This document shows, in pieces, positions 19,946 to 33,310 of a stretch of 64,000 nt of DNA; the stretch's first letter is position 1, and each line of letters begins with the position of its first letter. A program made the position numbers and the translations under genes. Source of the stretch: Clitoria ternatea (lineage: Eukaryota > Streptophyta > Magnoliopsida > Fabales > Fabaceae); NCBI GenBank assembly GCA_037962975.1, contig CM075673.1, forward strand, positions 14,926,001 to 14,990,000. Reading direction: 5' to 3'. The notes under the pieces are model-generated. The model had not been told where the DNA came from and made no database searches. It was given only the letters and a program-made list of their open reading frames with translations.

Positions 19946-22900
19946 TGTAACATCCTATTTTCATCACAAATAGGAAATAGATATTAATATATATTTCTTG
20001 AGAAATACTTACTATAAGTTAGTTTATTATTATCATTTTTTTAAAATTTTGGTATTTATATTTTTATTATTTGTTTTTTTTAATAATAATAATAATAAAA
20101 TGAAAATATTTTTGAATGAGAATTTTAAAGTGACTTAATTAGTATTCACTAATTAAGAAAATTATATTAAGAATTTTTAATATCTTTGTTATTCACCATT
20201 TTTATTTTATGTTGTTATATTTTTATTTTTTTTACATATTTAAGATTTAACTCTTATTAGAATTTTAAAATAAAATTTTGAAGGAATTAGACTATGGTTC
20301 TTTTAAACTTTTTGATCTACATAATATTTATGATTTTCTGGAATTTTTTGAAAATTTTGAATTATTTTAATAAAATAATATATTTTAAATAATTTTAAAT
20401 TCATATAAAGTTGCTTAAAATTAAAAATATTTACAAGAATGTAAAGTTAAATTATAAGAAAATTTTCTAAAATCCATTTCAAGTAGACTTATCTAAAAAT
20501 TATCGGTTTGAGAAAAATCTTGATTTTTTCTAATCGTTAAAAAATTAGAAACGTATCAATAAATTTTTATTAACAGAAAATTTTAGATTTTTAAAATTTC
20601 AGCTTTATATTACTTATTATAAAATTAGTGAGGACTGATATAATATCGCTAAATTTCAAAAAGGACTCATTTTGAATATTTAAAATATACCGAGTGAAGG
20701 GTTACTATTTGACTTAATAATTTTGCCGACAATTACTATGCAAATCACTGTGCATATATGAAAATTTCAAAAGATGCACAGTAACCTGGAATAAAAAATT
20801 CAAAAATGCATAGTACTTTTATATTAAAATAATGGAATGCATAGTAAATTTTTTTCCTATAAATACCGAAGGATTTCTTCTTTAGAATTCACAATTTCAG
20901 ATTAAGTTTTCTTAATATAGTAGTGCTAGTGAGATAGTGGTGGAAGTGAGAGAGAGAAGAAAAGTTTTTGGAGAGAAGGTTCTGCCAAAATCCTAAGGTA
21001 AGAATACTTCTCTTTTATATTTTTTGGGTTATTTTTATATCGTTTTTAGAAATCTGTTATTATACTGGAAATAATATTATTTTAAGTTACTATTCTACAT
21101 AGTAAACACTATTTCAATAGTAAATTACTATTTCAATAGTAAATTACTATTCAAATAGTAAATTACTATTTACTGTTACTATTTACCATTACTATTCACG
21201 ATTTACTATTTACTGTTACTATTCACGTTTTACTATTTACTGTTACTATTCACGTTTTACTATTTACTGTTACTATTTACGATTTACTATTCACTATTCA
21301 CTATTCACTATTCAAAATTTACCATTTTTTTATTTTAAGTTGTAATCTTAATTTTCATCTTGTAATTATATTAAAATGAAATTGGTATGTTTTAGAACTC
21401 GGAGACGAGGCGCGCATGGATTTTCAATAACGAATCGGTATACAAGAGGTAAGGGGGAGTGAGATAAAAATATAATATGAAAGACATAAGAATAAAGGGA
21501 GGAGTCCCTTACTCCTTTTAAATTTAATAATATTATTATAAAGTAATAACTTCTCAACTTAAAATTTATAATAAATTTAATATACTGTGTAACTTATTCT
21601 GAAATATCTATACATAGATCTGAATTATTATAACTTATACGGACTGAACTAAACCTATGCAAGGACTTGGATTTTTATATCCTATATGGATCGAACTAAA
21701 CCTATGCAAGGACTTGGAATATTATGACCTGTCTAGACTGAACTATACCTATGCGAAGACTGGATATATGGACTTATATAGACCTGTGCGAGGAATGGAC
21801 TATAAGGACTCAAAATCAAATCTACTAATTTAAATAACCATTAAAAATTTGAATTATATTTATAAGCGATATTTAATTGATTTGACTTGATTATAATTAA
21901 TTATATTTGATTTCGATTAATGATATTGTGATTTATAATATTAGACTGTGATTAATAATATTCAATTATGATTGATGATATTTGATTGTGATTGATGAGA
22001 TTACTATACTTGATTGTGGTTGATGAATGATTGATGATCTTGTGATATGAAGTTTGAGCATATAGCAAGCATGACGGAAAGTTAAAACTCAGTAAGAATT
22101 TTCTTACCTTACTCTTTAAATTTTTATTCCAAGAGAAAGTATTTTGTAATTATTTTAGTTTTTTATTTCTTCTTATAAATAATTTTTATTAACTTTATTT
22201 TTAATCTCAATAATAAAATCTAGTATTAGAAAGAAGCTATTTTATGAAAATCAGAGGTTGAGATAATTAATTCTTGAATTAAAGAAAATTTTTATAGTTT
22301 TAAGTATTCTTAGTTAATGATTTTAAATTATTTTCTTTAGAAATTAGAAGTTTAAAGTAAATTATTTTGGTTTTCCCCAACGAAATAACTAAAGAATATT
22401 TTGTGGAGATTTCAAAAACTCAATCTAGTTAAGATTTAAATTGAGAAAGATTATGTAAATATATGAAGGTTTTTAAGAGAAAGCTTTGAGATATTTAAGG
22501 CTTGGAAACTCAATTTTGGTAAGATCTGAATTTGAAGACTGTACTAAATTATTTCAGTATAACAGAAGTTCAAAGAAGAACTTATGGAAATGTACAGTTT
22601 ATTGTGATGATTTTGTGAACCTTTATGGTATTTAATAATTGAGTTTCTAAAAGCCTTAACCAACTAAATATGCGAGTAGTTCATGCATCATGAATCATTA
22701 AAGAGAATTGAGATGTGATATTGCCTGGGGACGGATTATAGAAACCGAGGATACATTAGAGGAGGCTTAATTGCGAGCCTTGGGATGAGAGAGTGTGAAA
22801 GGGTGCTTCAGGTGACCTAGGGTCGCTCCCTAGTGTCGGGTACTTTCACAATAAAAACTTTCTCAGTCTGACTAGTCTCTAAGTGTTTCCACGCCAGTTG

Positions 22901-23750
22901 AGCTGTTCATATGCCATGAAGGCATTTATGTTATTATTATCCAGAATTTATGAAACAGTGTAAACTCCTGGTTGGCCCAGTGCAAACTAAAACTTTAAGG
23001 GCCCACATGCATAAACTGAATGAGACAGTAGCATAAGCATTACATAACATTCATGTGATTGTGACATTCTATATGGATGGTTATGAATGAAAATATAAGT
23101 GTTATGTATGTGGAAACCCTATATTCATAATTGATTGTATATGAGATTATGACTGATATTACTATATTAGTTTGTGAAAACCCTTATGCTTATGTCTTAT
23201 CTGTAATATATTATATTTTGTTTCTCACTCCTTCTTGTTTGAATTTTTGTGTCCAAAATATATGTTATATGATATATAGCTAGCAGTCCAAGATGGAAGG
23301 ATATATAATTACAAGAGGATAAAGTGGTCTCATTCTCAATCGATTAGATGAAGAGATATGACAAGAGTAGGATTCAAAACTCGATGGTTCAAGGACTAGG
23401 AAATGATTGTTCACATTTGTAGTAGAGGTATAGTTTAGTTTTATTTTGCCTTATTACAATATCAAGTAGATAATTGTAACAAGGTAAAGGTTAAACTTTG
23501 ATAAACTCTTTCATTCGGATATAATATTGTAATGATTTATCACTTATGATTTCTATAAATTATTTTGTTATTATGGACAAATATTGAAAGACAATTTTTT
23601 TTTACTTTCAATATTCAAAGGAAATCAGATGTATATACGTCCTTGTATACACGAGATAAAGAGTGATAAATATGTATATCTTTCTAAAAGTTTTTTTTTA
23701 AAAAGTAAGAAGAATACATATATATCTCGTGTATATAAGGGGGTGTTATA
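19946..23750 (+). repeat. Right LTR of the LARD-like element
   Basis: Equal in length to the left LTR and nearly identical to it over the whole 3,805 bp, with a constant offset of 6,257 bases. Open frames that appear in both LTRs at this offset are duplicates and not genes. It ends TATA at 23750, directly followed by the TSD copy. Confidence 0.97.
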
Positions 23751-23755
23751 CTTTC

Positions 23756-26700
23756 TTGTCGATCTTGTTTGTTTACCTTTGAAGGATCTGGACGTGATTC
23801 TGGGGATGGACTGGTTATCGACAAATCGAGTCTTGATGGACTGTCACAACAAGACCGTGATATTTCCATCAGAAAATCTAAATTCTGACAACCTCAAGAC
23901 CTATGTATTACAAGGTGAAAGTCAATTGTTTGCTTTATTCACTCTTTACAAAGAAGATGGTGAACCTAAAGCAATCGAGATGCCGGTTGTTTCTGAATTT
24001 CCTGAAGTATTTCCTGAAGATGTCTCAAGTTTACCTCCAGAACGTGAGGTAGAATTCTCCATTGATTTAATTCCAGGAGCAGAACCAGTGTCTAAAGCTC
24101 CATACCGTATGGCACCAATTGAACTGGCGGAACTGAAGAAACAAATTGAAGAGTTGCTGGAGAAGCATTTCATCAGACCGAGTGTGTCACCATGGGGAGC
24201 GCCAGTATTGCTCGTCAAGAAGAAAGATGGAAGCATGAGGTTATGCGTAGATTATCGTCAACTGAATAAATTGACAGTGAAGAATAGATATCCTTTGCCT
24301 AGAATTGATGATCTGATAGATCAATTGAGAGGTGTTGCAGTGTTTTCCAAGATTGATCTACGATCGGGGTATCATCAGATTCGTATCAAGTCTGAGGATA
24401 TTCCAAAGACAGCCTTTAGAACACGATATGGTCATTACGAGTACCTTGTGATGCCCTTCGGAGTGACCAATGCCCCAGCCGTATTCATGGATTACATGAA
24501 TCGAGTATTTCATCCCTACTTGGATCAATTTGTCATCATTTTCATTGATGATATTCTGATCTATTCAAAAACTGCAGAGGAACATGAAAAGCATCTTCGA
24601 GTGGTATTGCAGATTTTGAAGGAGAAGCAGTTGTATGCAAAGTTATCAAAATGTGAATTCTGGTTGAAAGAGGTAAAATTCCTAGGCCATGTAATCTCAA
24701 ACGAAGGAGTATCTGTGGATCCTTCTAAAATAGAAGCTGTGGTAAACTGGGAGAGACCTACTTCAGTCACTGAGATACGAAGTTTCCTGGGATTGGCTGG
24801 TTATTATCGGAGATTCATTGAAGGGTTTTCTCAAATTGCCCTACCAATGACTCGGCTAACCCGGAAGAATCAACCTTTTTCTTGGACGCCAGAATGTGAG
24901 AAAAGTTTCCAAGAACTGAAGTTGAAGCTTACATCTGCTCCAGTCTTAACCTTACCTAACCCACAAGAAGATTTCGTGGTTTATTGTGATGCTTCCAAAA
25001 TGGGCTTAGGATGTGTTTTGATGCAGCAACGAAAGGTGGTTGCCTATGCTTCTAGACAGTTGAGACCACATGAGATGAACTATCCGACGCATGATCTAGA
25101 ATTGGCAGCAGTGGTATTTGCTATGAAAATCTGGAGACACCATTTGTATGGAGTCAGGTTTGAAGTGTTCAGTGACCACAAGAGCTTGAAGTATTTGTTC
25201 GATCAAAAATAATTAAACATGAGGCAGCGAAGGTGGATGGAATTTCTTAAAGATTATGAATTTGATTTGAAATACCATCCAGGAAAAGCAAATGTGGTGG
25301 CAGATGCACTAAGCCGAAAGTCCATTCATATGGCATCTTTGATGATAAAAGAAATAGAGATGATAGAACAGTTCAGAGACATGAACTTGGGTGTAGAGAT
25401 AAAATCTTCAAGGAGTATGACTTTGGGGACTTTGAAAATAACCAATGATTTCCTGAAACTGTTAGGTGAAAGACAGAAAGAAGATTTGCCATTACAGGAG
25501 TTGAGAGAATTACAGGCGAATGGAAAAGATATGGGACTACAAGAAGGATCAGATGGAATTTGGAGGATCAGGAATAGAATTTGTGTACCAGATGATGTTG
25601 ATCTGAGAAGGACGATTCTAGAAGAAGCGCATAAAAGTATGTTGAGCATTCATCCTGGATCAACCAAGATGTATCAAGACCTGAAGAAAAGCTTTTGGTG
25701 GCCAAGGATGAAGAAGGAAATAGCCGAATATGTGTCTTCATGTCTAGTATGTCAAAAAGCCAAGGTGGAACATCAGAAGCCATCTGGTGAACTGCAATCA
25801 TTGGAGATTCCTGTCTGGAAATGGGATGACATTTCTATGGACTTTGTGTCAGGATTACCAAGAACACGTTCAGGGAATGATGCAATCTGGGTTATTGTAG
25901 ACAGATTGACAAAGTCTGCTTATTTTCTCCCAATGAATATGAAAAACTTTCTGCAAAAATTAGCACAATTATATGTGAAGGAGATCGTGAGACTTCATGG
26001 TGTACCTTCTTGTATTGTGTCAGATAGAGATCCAAGGTTCACCTCCCGATTCTGGGGAAGTTTGCATCAGGAATTGGGTTCGAAGCTTCGATTAAGCTCA
26101 GCTTATCATCTCCAAACAGATGGACAGTCAGAGCGTACCATACAAAGTTTGGAAGACCTACCGCGATCTTGTGTACTTGAACATGGTGGTAGTTGGGAAC
26201 AGTTTCTTCCACTGATTGAATTCACGTATAACAATAGCTACCATAGCAGTATTGGTATGGCTCCATTCGAAGCATTGTATGGTAGAAAATGTCGAACGCC
26301 CCTTTGTTGGTTAGAAACTGGTGAAAGTTTGGCATTAGGACCTGAAATTGTGCAGCAGACTACTGAACAAATAGAAATAATCCGAGAGAAGATGAAGGCA
26401 TCCCAAGATAGACAAAAGCACTATTATGATAAGAGGAGGAAACCACTTGAATTCCAAGTTGGTGAGCATGTATTTTTGAAGGTTTCACCTCACAAGGGGA
26501 TTGGTCGAGCATTGAAGAGTAAGAAATTGAGTCCGAGATTCATTGGACCATATGAGATCCTAAAGAGGGTTGGTACAGTGGCATATCAGATTGCACTTCC
26601 CCCTCACCTGGCAAATCTGCACAATGTATTTCATGTATCACAGCTAAGGAAGTACGTACAAGATCCCAACCATGTGATTGCTGCCGATGATATTGAAGTT

Positions 26701-26877
26701 AGAGAAAATCTGACCATCTCCACAGAACCTACACAGATTCTAGAAAGGTCGAATAAACGCTTGAGGAACAAGAATGTACCACTGGTAAAAGTTGCATGGA
26801 AACAAGGAACTGATGTAACTCTGACTTGGGAGCGTGAAGATACTATGAGGACACAGTATCCAGAATTGTTTCACTGA
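23756..26877 (+). pseudogene. Element A pol: protease end, RT, RNase H, integrase, chromodomain-like tail
   Basis: The frame resumes after the second TSD copy, with the protease C-terminal motif DVILGMDWL. RT follows (DYRQLNKLTVKNRYPLP at about 24250; catalytic FIDD at 24541-24552), then RNase H (VYCDASKMGLG near 24980). The integrase has an HHCC finger (about 25650-25775, CLVC) and a DDE core (MDFVSGLP near 25840, SDRDPRF near 26020, E in GQSERT near 26130). Next come the GPY-like segment (FIGPYEIL) and a degenerate chromodomain-like end (about 26710-26870). One nonsense codon, TAA at 25210-25212 (in FDQK*LNMRQRRW), breaks it without a frameshift; the real stop is at 26875-26877. The apparent start at 23584 lies in the LARD LTR and is an artefact. 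It looked complete before these hits. Confidence 0.93.
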
Positions 26878-26918
26878 GGAGTGCGTAATGATTAAATTTC
26901 GAGGACGAAATTTTTATT

Positions 26919-26930
26919 AGGGTGGGAGAA
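26919..26930 (+). other. Polypurine tract of element A
   Basis: The bases agggtgggagaa lie directly before the right LTR, preceded by gaggacgaaattt as in the LARD-like element. Confidence 0.85.
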
Positions 26931-26931
26931 T

Positions 26932-29900
26932 TGTAACATCCTAAAAATTTTATTCTCATGTATAATCATTTTGATTTAGACCATCAATGATATTATCCAT
27001 TTTATCTCAACTTTCTACATAAATTTTTGGTTAGGACAACATCTTCAATTTAACCTTTTACCATGGTAAATAATTTTAACTTTATACCTTTGGTAAAAGT
27101 TAATCAAATAATTTATTACCTATTTCCTTAGTTATTAATTTCCTTGGCTTTTCCAATTACTCTCATCAAATTGCCACATACTCCACTCAAAATGCGTCAT
27201 CTTGTACACATTTTAATTGTTAGTTAGAGTCCGAATTTGGAAATGTGTCCAACTACAAAGTTGTTCCTATTTTTTTTATCTTTCCAACAAGACCAAATTT
27301 GTTAAATTCCATTAAGATATGAGAGAGATATGTCCAAAATACCGAAACAGTGTCAGAATTGATATTTTATTTCAATCATATCATCTTGTACATATTTTAA
27401 TACCTTGTTAGAGTCCGAATTTGAAAAAGTCGTAAACTACAAAGTTGTTCCTCGTTGTCTTAGCTTTCCAACAAGACCACATTTGTTAAAATCCATTAAG
27501 ATATGAGAGAGATATGCCTAAAATACCAAAACAGTGTCAGAATTGATATTTACTTCAATCAAACAAACTACATTATGTAGGCTGCGGAAATGGTCAACAA
27601 TCCAGCTTATTTTTCTCACCTAAAACCTCCATTATCACCATAATTCATGCACCTAACATCCCACTACAATCCCATTATGAAAATCTTGTCCCCCACTTGT
27701 CATTTACATCATTAAATCAACACTACATCTTGTTCCCAAGTCTGAATTCTTAGAACAAGCTAAAGTTAGTGAAGTCTCTCTCTTATTTTCTTTCACTTTC
27801 TCCATCAATTTCACTCTTGATCTAAAGCTAGGACAATAATACAACACTTTCAACCACTTTAGGAACCTCCATTAAGGTAAGAGGGGACAGGGTTGTGAAT
27901 ATTTGTGAAATGGGTAGAATTGTATGCTGATTCTAGGATTCTAGAATTTATTCGTAACTTGTTGCTCATTTTTGATATTGAAAACGTATGAATTTGACTC
28001 TGACTTCTTCATGAAAGTTGTAGATCTTTTTAATATCTGAATTTTGAGACCTGAATCAAGTAATTTGAATAAGTATAGCAAAAGTTATAGCCAAAATACT
28101 ACAGCATGTTCGTGTGAAAGATTTATCCTTTGTTTTGTGTATATATTGATTTACTGGGAACTGTACGTGCATAATCAGCCTTGGATGTCTTCATGAAAGT
28201 TGTAGATAATTAAGTTGTGGATCTTTAGAAAGTGGTTTCACATTAAAATAATTTTTTTAGCTCAAGTTATGCTCATAATACTAAAGTATGTACAAGCTGT
28301 AAATCTGTGAACTTGAAATCCGTATCTTATTGTTAAAATTGGGCATTTTTTTAGTAAGAATTAGTGATCAGTGTCTTCATGAAAGTTGTAAATCTTTTTG
28401 TTATGTGAATTTTGAGACCTGAACCGATTGATTTGAGTATGTGTAGCAAAAGTTATAGCCAAAATACTACTGTATGTCCGAGTGAAAGATTTGCTTCATG
28501 TTTAGTGTATATTTTGATATGCTGGGAATTATACATGCATAATCAGCCTTGGATGTCTTCATGAAAGTTGTAGATAATTAAGTTATGGATTTTTAGAAGT
28601 GGTTTCACATCAAAATAATTTTTTTAGTTCAAGTTATGCTCAAATTACTGAAGTATGTGCAAGCTGAAATTCTGAAATTCTGGAATTTTGGAAATCCGAA
28701 TCTTGTTTTCAATACTGGGAATTTTGTGGTATGAATTAGTTGTTTGAGTCTTCATGAAAGTTGTAGATAATTAAGTTTTGGATTTTTAGAAAGTGGTTTC
28801 ACATCAAAATAATTTTTGTAGTTCAAGTTATGCTCCAATTACCGAAGTATGTGCAAGCTGAAATTCTGAAATTCTGGAATTTTGGAAATCCAAATCTTGT
28901 TTTCAATACTGGGAATTTTGTGGTATGAATTAGTTATTTGAGTCTTCATGAAAGTTGTAGATAATTATGTTAAGAGTATTTTAGAACTGGTTTCATGCAA
29001 AAATCATTTTTGTAACTCCAGAAACACTGAAATTACTAATATATGTACGTTTTGAAAAACTCACCTTGAGGCAGTGTGGTATTTCGTGAATAAGTAATAT
29101 TTATGTTTGGAATTTGAAACTGTGTTCTTCATGAAAGTTGTAGATAATTGTATTATTGAGCTATAGAAAGTGGAATCACCTAAAAAGGAGTTGATTTGCC
29201 CATGTTATGACTGTTTTGCTAATGTATGTTGCTGTTGGGGATGCTAAAAGTCACTTAGAATGGCTATTTTGAAAGAAAATAATATTTTCTCTATGCCTAA
29301 AAATTATTTATTAAATTATTGAGTGATTATGAATTATTATAAATGTTGTTGAGTATCACACAGTTTGTATATTGTGATGGTGAATAATTATGAATGACAT
29401 AATTAATATATATGTACATGAATGCCTTGTGGTTATTGACATATGTGGTTGAAACAGTAAATCCATGATTTTGTGAATTATTATGTGTATTGTGTTCCTT
29501 GAGGACTTGTAGTATCCAAGAGGTTTTGGAAATGTGGATATCATGGTATGTTAAAAGAATTAAAGGCATTCATGCATCATAAGCATTCGGACGCACTATG
29601 GAATTTAGGGGTTCCATGATTGCCTACCCTAGTGGGGGGTTACTCTATGATGAGTTAAGCCCTATTATGTTGTGTGCCATGGAGTGTAGGGATTCATGGT
29701 TTATGCAGAAGTCCTACTTATGATATTGTGTACTTCGGTACTTAAGCGCCATGAAGTATAGGGATTCATGGTATATGCTAAAGCCCTATTTGTGTCTCTA
29801 TGAGACTTTTACTGCAGTATTCCCACCAAGACCAAATGGATCCAGCATGACATCATTTGACTAATTAAAGATCTATTAATGGACTTGTTTGGCATATTCA

Positions 29901-30293
29901 TCATATCATTATGAATTGTTGATTGTGTTTGTGCAATTTTATCTATTTTATATTTATTCTATATTCTGTCTCACTCTTATATTAATTTTTACAGTGAATG
30001 ACACGCAGAATACAGAGTGATGCCATGATGGATGTCTATTTGTTTTATTACCTGAACTTTGAATTTATGGGTTGTAATAAATATAATATGTCATGTACCA
30101 TTATCTTCACAATCGTTTCCGCTACTTAAATATTTTCTTGAATTTAATTAATCACGACTAGTATGTATGATAATTTTTTCGCTGTTATTAATTGTTATAT
30201 AAACTCTGAATTAAATTTATAATTTTTAAAATGATCTTTCGAAAAAGCGAAAAATTTACTCGAAAATTTTAATCCACGTTTCGGGGCGTTACA
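26932..30293 (+). repeat. Right LTR of element A
   Basis: It has the same ends and length as the left LTR and about twenty single-base differences by eye (for example 6099 c/27269 a region; 7557 t/28730 g region). It contains the same ~185-bp repeat array (about 28007 onward). TSD actta follows at 30294-30298. Confidence 0.96.
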
Positions 30294-30568
30294 ACTTATA
30301 TAGACCTGTGCGAGAAATGAACTATAAGGAGTTGAAATTAAGTTTATTAAATTAAATAACTATTAAACTTTAAATTATGATATTTATAAATGATATTTAT
30401 TTGATTTGATTATGATTGATAATATTTGTGATTGATGATATTTGATTGTGATTGATGAGTGATTGATGATCTTGTGATGAAGAGTTTGAGCATATAGCAA
30501 GCATGGCAGAAAGCTAAAACTCAGTAAGAATATACTTATCTCTTACTCTTTAAAGTATTAATTTAAAA
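30294..30568 (+). repeat. Old LARD-family LTR, right part
   Basis: It continues the LTR interrupted at 5758 (…tatagacctgtgcgag…; agcatatagcaagcatg; aaaactcagtaagaat). Similarity to the young LTR fades at about 30568, so the 3' end of this old LTR is missing or replaced. Confidence 0.75.
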
Positions 30569-30626
30569 GAAATTATTTCTCAATGTTTATTCCTTGGGAA
30601 ATTATTTCTCAATGTTTATTCCTTGG
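30569..30626 (+). repeat. 29-bp tandem duplication
   Basis: The unit starting gaaattatttctcaatg and ending ttccttgg occurs twice back to back, at 30569-30597 and 30598-30626, with no mismatch seen. Confidence 0.92.
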
Positions 30627-31096
30627 TCTTGAATCTTTTTCTTGAGCAGATTGTCATTTCTTCTTGTTCTTGGGCTTTCATATACAAACATCTGAAGCTT
30701 GTTTGTATTTTTCTTTTTCTTATTCACACTACTTTTTGTGTGATCTGCCCATCTCTATTTTTCTTTTTCTCTCTTACAAGCTCTCTCTTTTTTTCTTTCT
30801 TTTATCTCATATTCTTAGTGTTTCTTGCTCTCCCTCTCTTCTTTTCTTTTTTCATGCTTCGCACTTTGGAATAGAGAGGTTCATTCTTTATATAAGATTT
30901 CCTTGCTAAGCCCAAAGAGAGAATGGTTGATAGGTGACCGTTGAGAGAGGATACAACCATTGAAAGAGTTGTTGCACAAAGGACAAAAGCTTTCTGGTTA
31001 GAGAGAGGCATTCTGAACAAGTAATATAGGTAAGAGAGCCTTGATACTTATGTAATCATAGGCAGAGTATGAGGTGTTGAGTTGAGGTGTTGTTGT
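30627..31096. other. CT-rich unassigned segment
   Basis: A pyrimidine-rich tract (about 30700-30850) and a TATA-like word (tatataag near 30890) are present. Short open frames here consist mostly of Phe/Leu/Ser from the CT tract and are not credible genes. The segment ends at the gttgt TSD of the next solo LTR and probably belongs to the same older element as 39497-39900. Confidence 0.4.
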
Positions 31097-33117
31097 TGTA
31101 ACACCCTCTATTAAACCTTAATAAAATATATAAAAATTCGTAAATTTTTTTTAAAAGATATGATTGTTAAAAAGAAACATACATTATTTCTGAAATACCT
31201 CATAAATATTATTAAAACTTAATAAAGTATTTGTACATTGATCCAACGAAAATAAATATTAAACATTATAAGAAAGAGAGGAAACTCTATGGCCCAGAAG
31301 CAGTTACTTATTAACATTATTTATTCATTGGACCACGGTATTCATACCGAGCTCCCTTTCTAGAACGTGCTATAGTTACTGCCGATATTCTTCGATTCTT
31401 CCCTCTGAACCATCAATTTAGAATATATGAAACAAAAACACGGAGAAATAGGTGAGAAACAAAATATAATATTCTCTATTAAGACATAAGCAACAAAGGG
31501 TTTTCACAAACCAATACATAATAATATCAATCACAATCACATACACAATCAATTATGAATGCATGAATGTTATGCAATATCTTCATCATAACTTACCTAT
31601 ATATATGGGCCCTTAAATTTTAATTTGCACTGAGCCAACCAGGAGTTTACATTGTTCCATAAGTCCGGATAATAATAATATAAACAACTCAACTGGCATG
31701 GAAACACTTAGAGACTAGTCAGATTGAGAAAGTTTTTATTGTGAAAGTACTCGACACTAAGGAGCTACCCCAGGTCCCCTGAAGCACCCTTTCACACCCT
31801 CTCATCCCAAGGCTCGTAATTAAGCCTCCTCTAATGTATCCTCGGTTTCTATAATCCGTCCCCAGACAATATCATTTTATTTCACTTTAGTGATTCATGA
31901 TGCATGAACTACTCGCGTATTGAGTTGGTTAAGGCTTTTAAAAACTCAATTATTAAATACTTTAAAGGTTTACAATATCATTTCAATAAACTGTACATTT
32001 TCTCAATTCTCTGAATTTCTGTCCCACAGAAATAAATTTGGTACAGTTTTCGAATCTCATTGAAATTTGAGTTTCTAAGCCTTAAATATCTAAAAACTTT
32101 CTCATATAAAACTTTACATAATCTTTCTCAAATTAAATCTTAACAAAATCAAATTTAGAAATCTCAATTATTTCCAAATATCTTTAGTTATTAAGTTGGA
32201 AAAAAATAAAATAATTTTCTTTTGAAAATTTTATTTTATTAAAAGAGAATAATCTTTAAGTTATTAACCAAAAATACTTAAAATTACAAAAATTTCTTTA
32301 TCTCAAGATTTAATTATTTCAATTTATTATTAATTTTCATAAAATGTTTTCTTTCTAAAATAAATACTAATTTTTTTTATTCTAAATATTAAAAATAAAG
32401 TTAATATGAATAATTTCTAAGAAGAGAAGATTTAAAGTAAAAATTTAAAGAGTAAGGTAAGAAAATTCTTACTGAGTTTTAGCTTTCCGTCATGCTCGCT
32501 ATATGCTCAAACTCCACATCACAAAATCATCAATCAAAATCAAGCATTATCAATTATAACTAAATATCATCAATCAATCAATCAATCATAATCAAATCAA
32601 TTAAATATCATTAATACATATCATAATGCAAAATTTAATGATTATTAATATAGTCAATTTGAGTCCTTTTGGTCAATTCCTCGCATAGGTATATGTAAGT
32701 CCATATAATCCAGTCCTTGCATAGGTATAGTTCAGTCCATATGAGTCATAGTAGTCCAAGTCCTTGCATAGGTATAGTCCAGTTTATATAGGTTATAAAA
32801 GTCCAAGTCCTTGCATAGGTAGGTTAGAGTTAGTTAAATCAGATATTTAATTTAAGATTTATTAAAAATTTTAAGTTAAAAAGTTAATATTTTAAAATAA
32901 TAATATTATCAAATTTAAAAGGAGTAGGGGACTCATCCCATTATTCTTATGTCTTTTCATATTATACTCTTATCTCACTCCCTCTTACCTTGAGTTATTA
33001 CCAAAAGAGTGTTTGCTTTGCGCCTCCGATTTCTAGAAATATTAATACCAATCTTATTTCAGTATAGGCATAAGATGAGGATTAAGATTACTACTTAAAA
33101 CAGAAATGGTAAATTTT

Positions 33118-33310
33118 GAATAGTGAATAGTAAAACATGAATAGTAACAGTAAATAGTAAATCATGAATAGTAACAGTAAATAGTAAATCATAAATAGTA
33201 ACAGTAAATAGTAAAAATATGAATAGTAAAGGTAAATAGTAATTTACTATTTGAATAGTAATTTACTATTGAAATAGTAATTTACTATTGAAATAGTGTT
33301 TTACTATGCA
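33118..33310 (-). repeat. Inverted TACTATT array of solo LTR
   Basis: Reverse-complement copy of the LARD LTR array, with words such as gaatagtaacagtaaatag and atttactattgaaatag repeated. Confidence 0.88.

Larger units (their letters stand above)
13689..23750 (+). mobile_element. LARD-like non-autonomous LTR retrotransposon
   Basis: Two LTRs of 3,805 bp each (13689-17493; 19946-23750) flank 2,452 bp of interior that has a primer binding site and a polypurine tract but no gag or pol. Its total is 10,062 bp, with a perfect ctttc TSD, inserted in the same orientation as element A between its gag and pol domains. I saw only two LTR-LTR differences (13892 A/20149 C; 13940 T/20197 C), so it is very young and was mobilised in trans. 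The 3' end of the interior (gaggacgaaattt just before the polypurine tract) is shared with element A, which hints that a Tekay-like element supplies its proteins. Size and design fit the large-retrotransposon-derivative (LARD) class. The LTR ends TATA where CA would be usual. Confidence 0.95.
5759..30293 (+). mobile_element. Element A: Ty3/gypsy Tekay-like chromovirus with nested inserts
   Basis: Two 3,362-bp LTRs (5759-9120 and 26932-30293) flank a PBS, gag-protease-RT-RNase H-integrase coding and a polypurine tract, with a perfect 5-bp TSD (actta). The gag-pol order with integrase last is Ty3/gypsy. A weak chromodomain-like tail after the integrase, the long LTRs and the initiator-Met PBS point to the Tekay/Del lineage. 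The interior is broken twice: by a solo LTR (9522-12493) and by a LARD-like element (13689-23750). By eye the two LTRs differ at about twenty single bases, so insertion is fairly recent. It sits inside an older LARD-family LTR. Confidence 0.95.

Noticed and set aside
23584..23755. N-terminal 57 residues of the apparent pol ORF
   Set aside because: This part is LARD LTR sequence read in frame by chance; true pol resumes only at 23756.
30623..30909. Phe/Ser/Leu-rich ORFs resembling membrane proteins
   Set aside because: They arise from a CT-rich tract inside repeat DNA; no start context or homologous motif.
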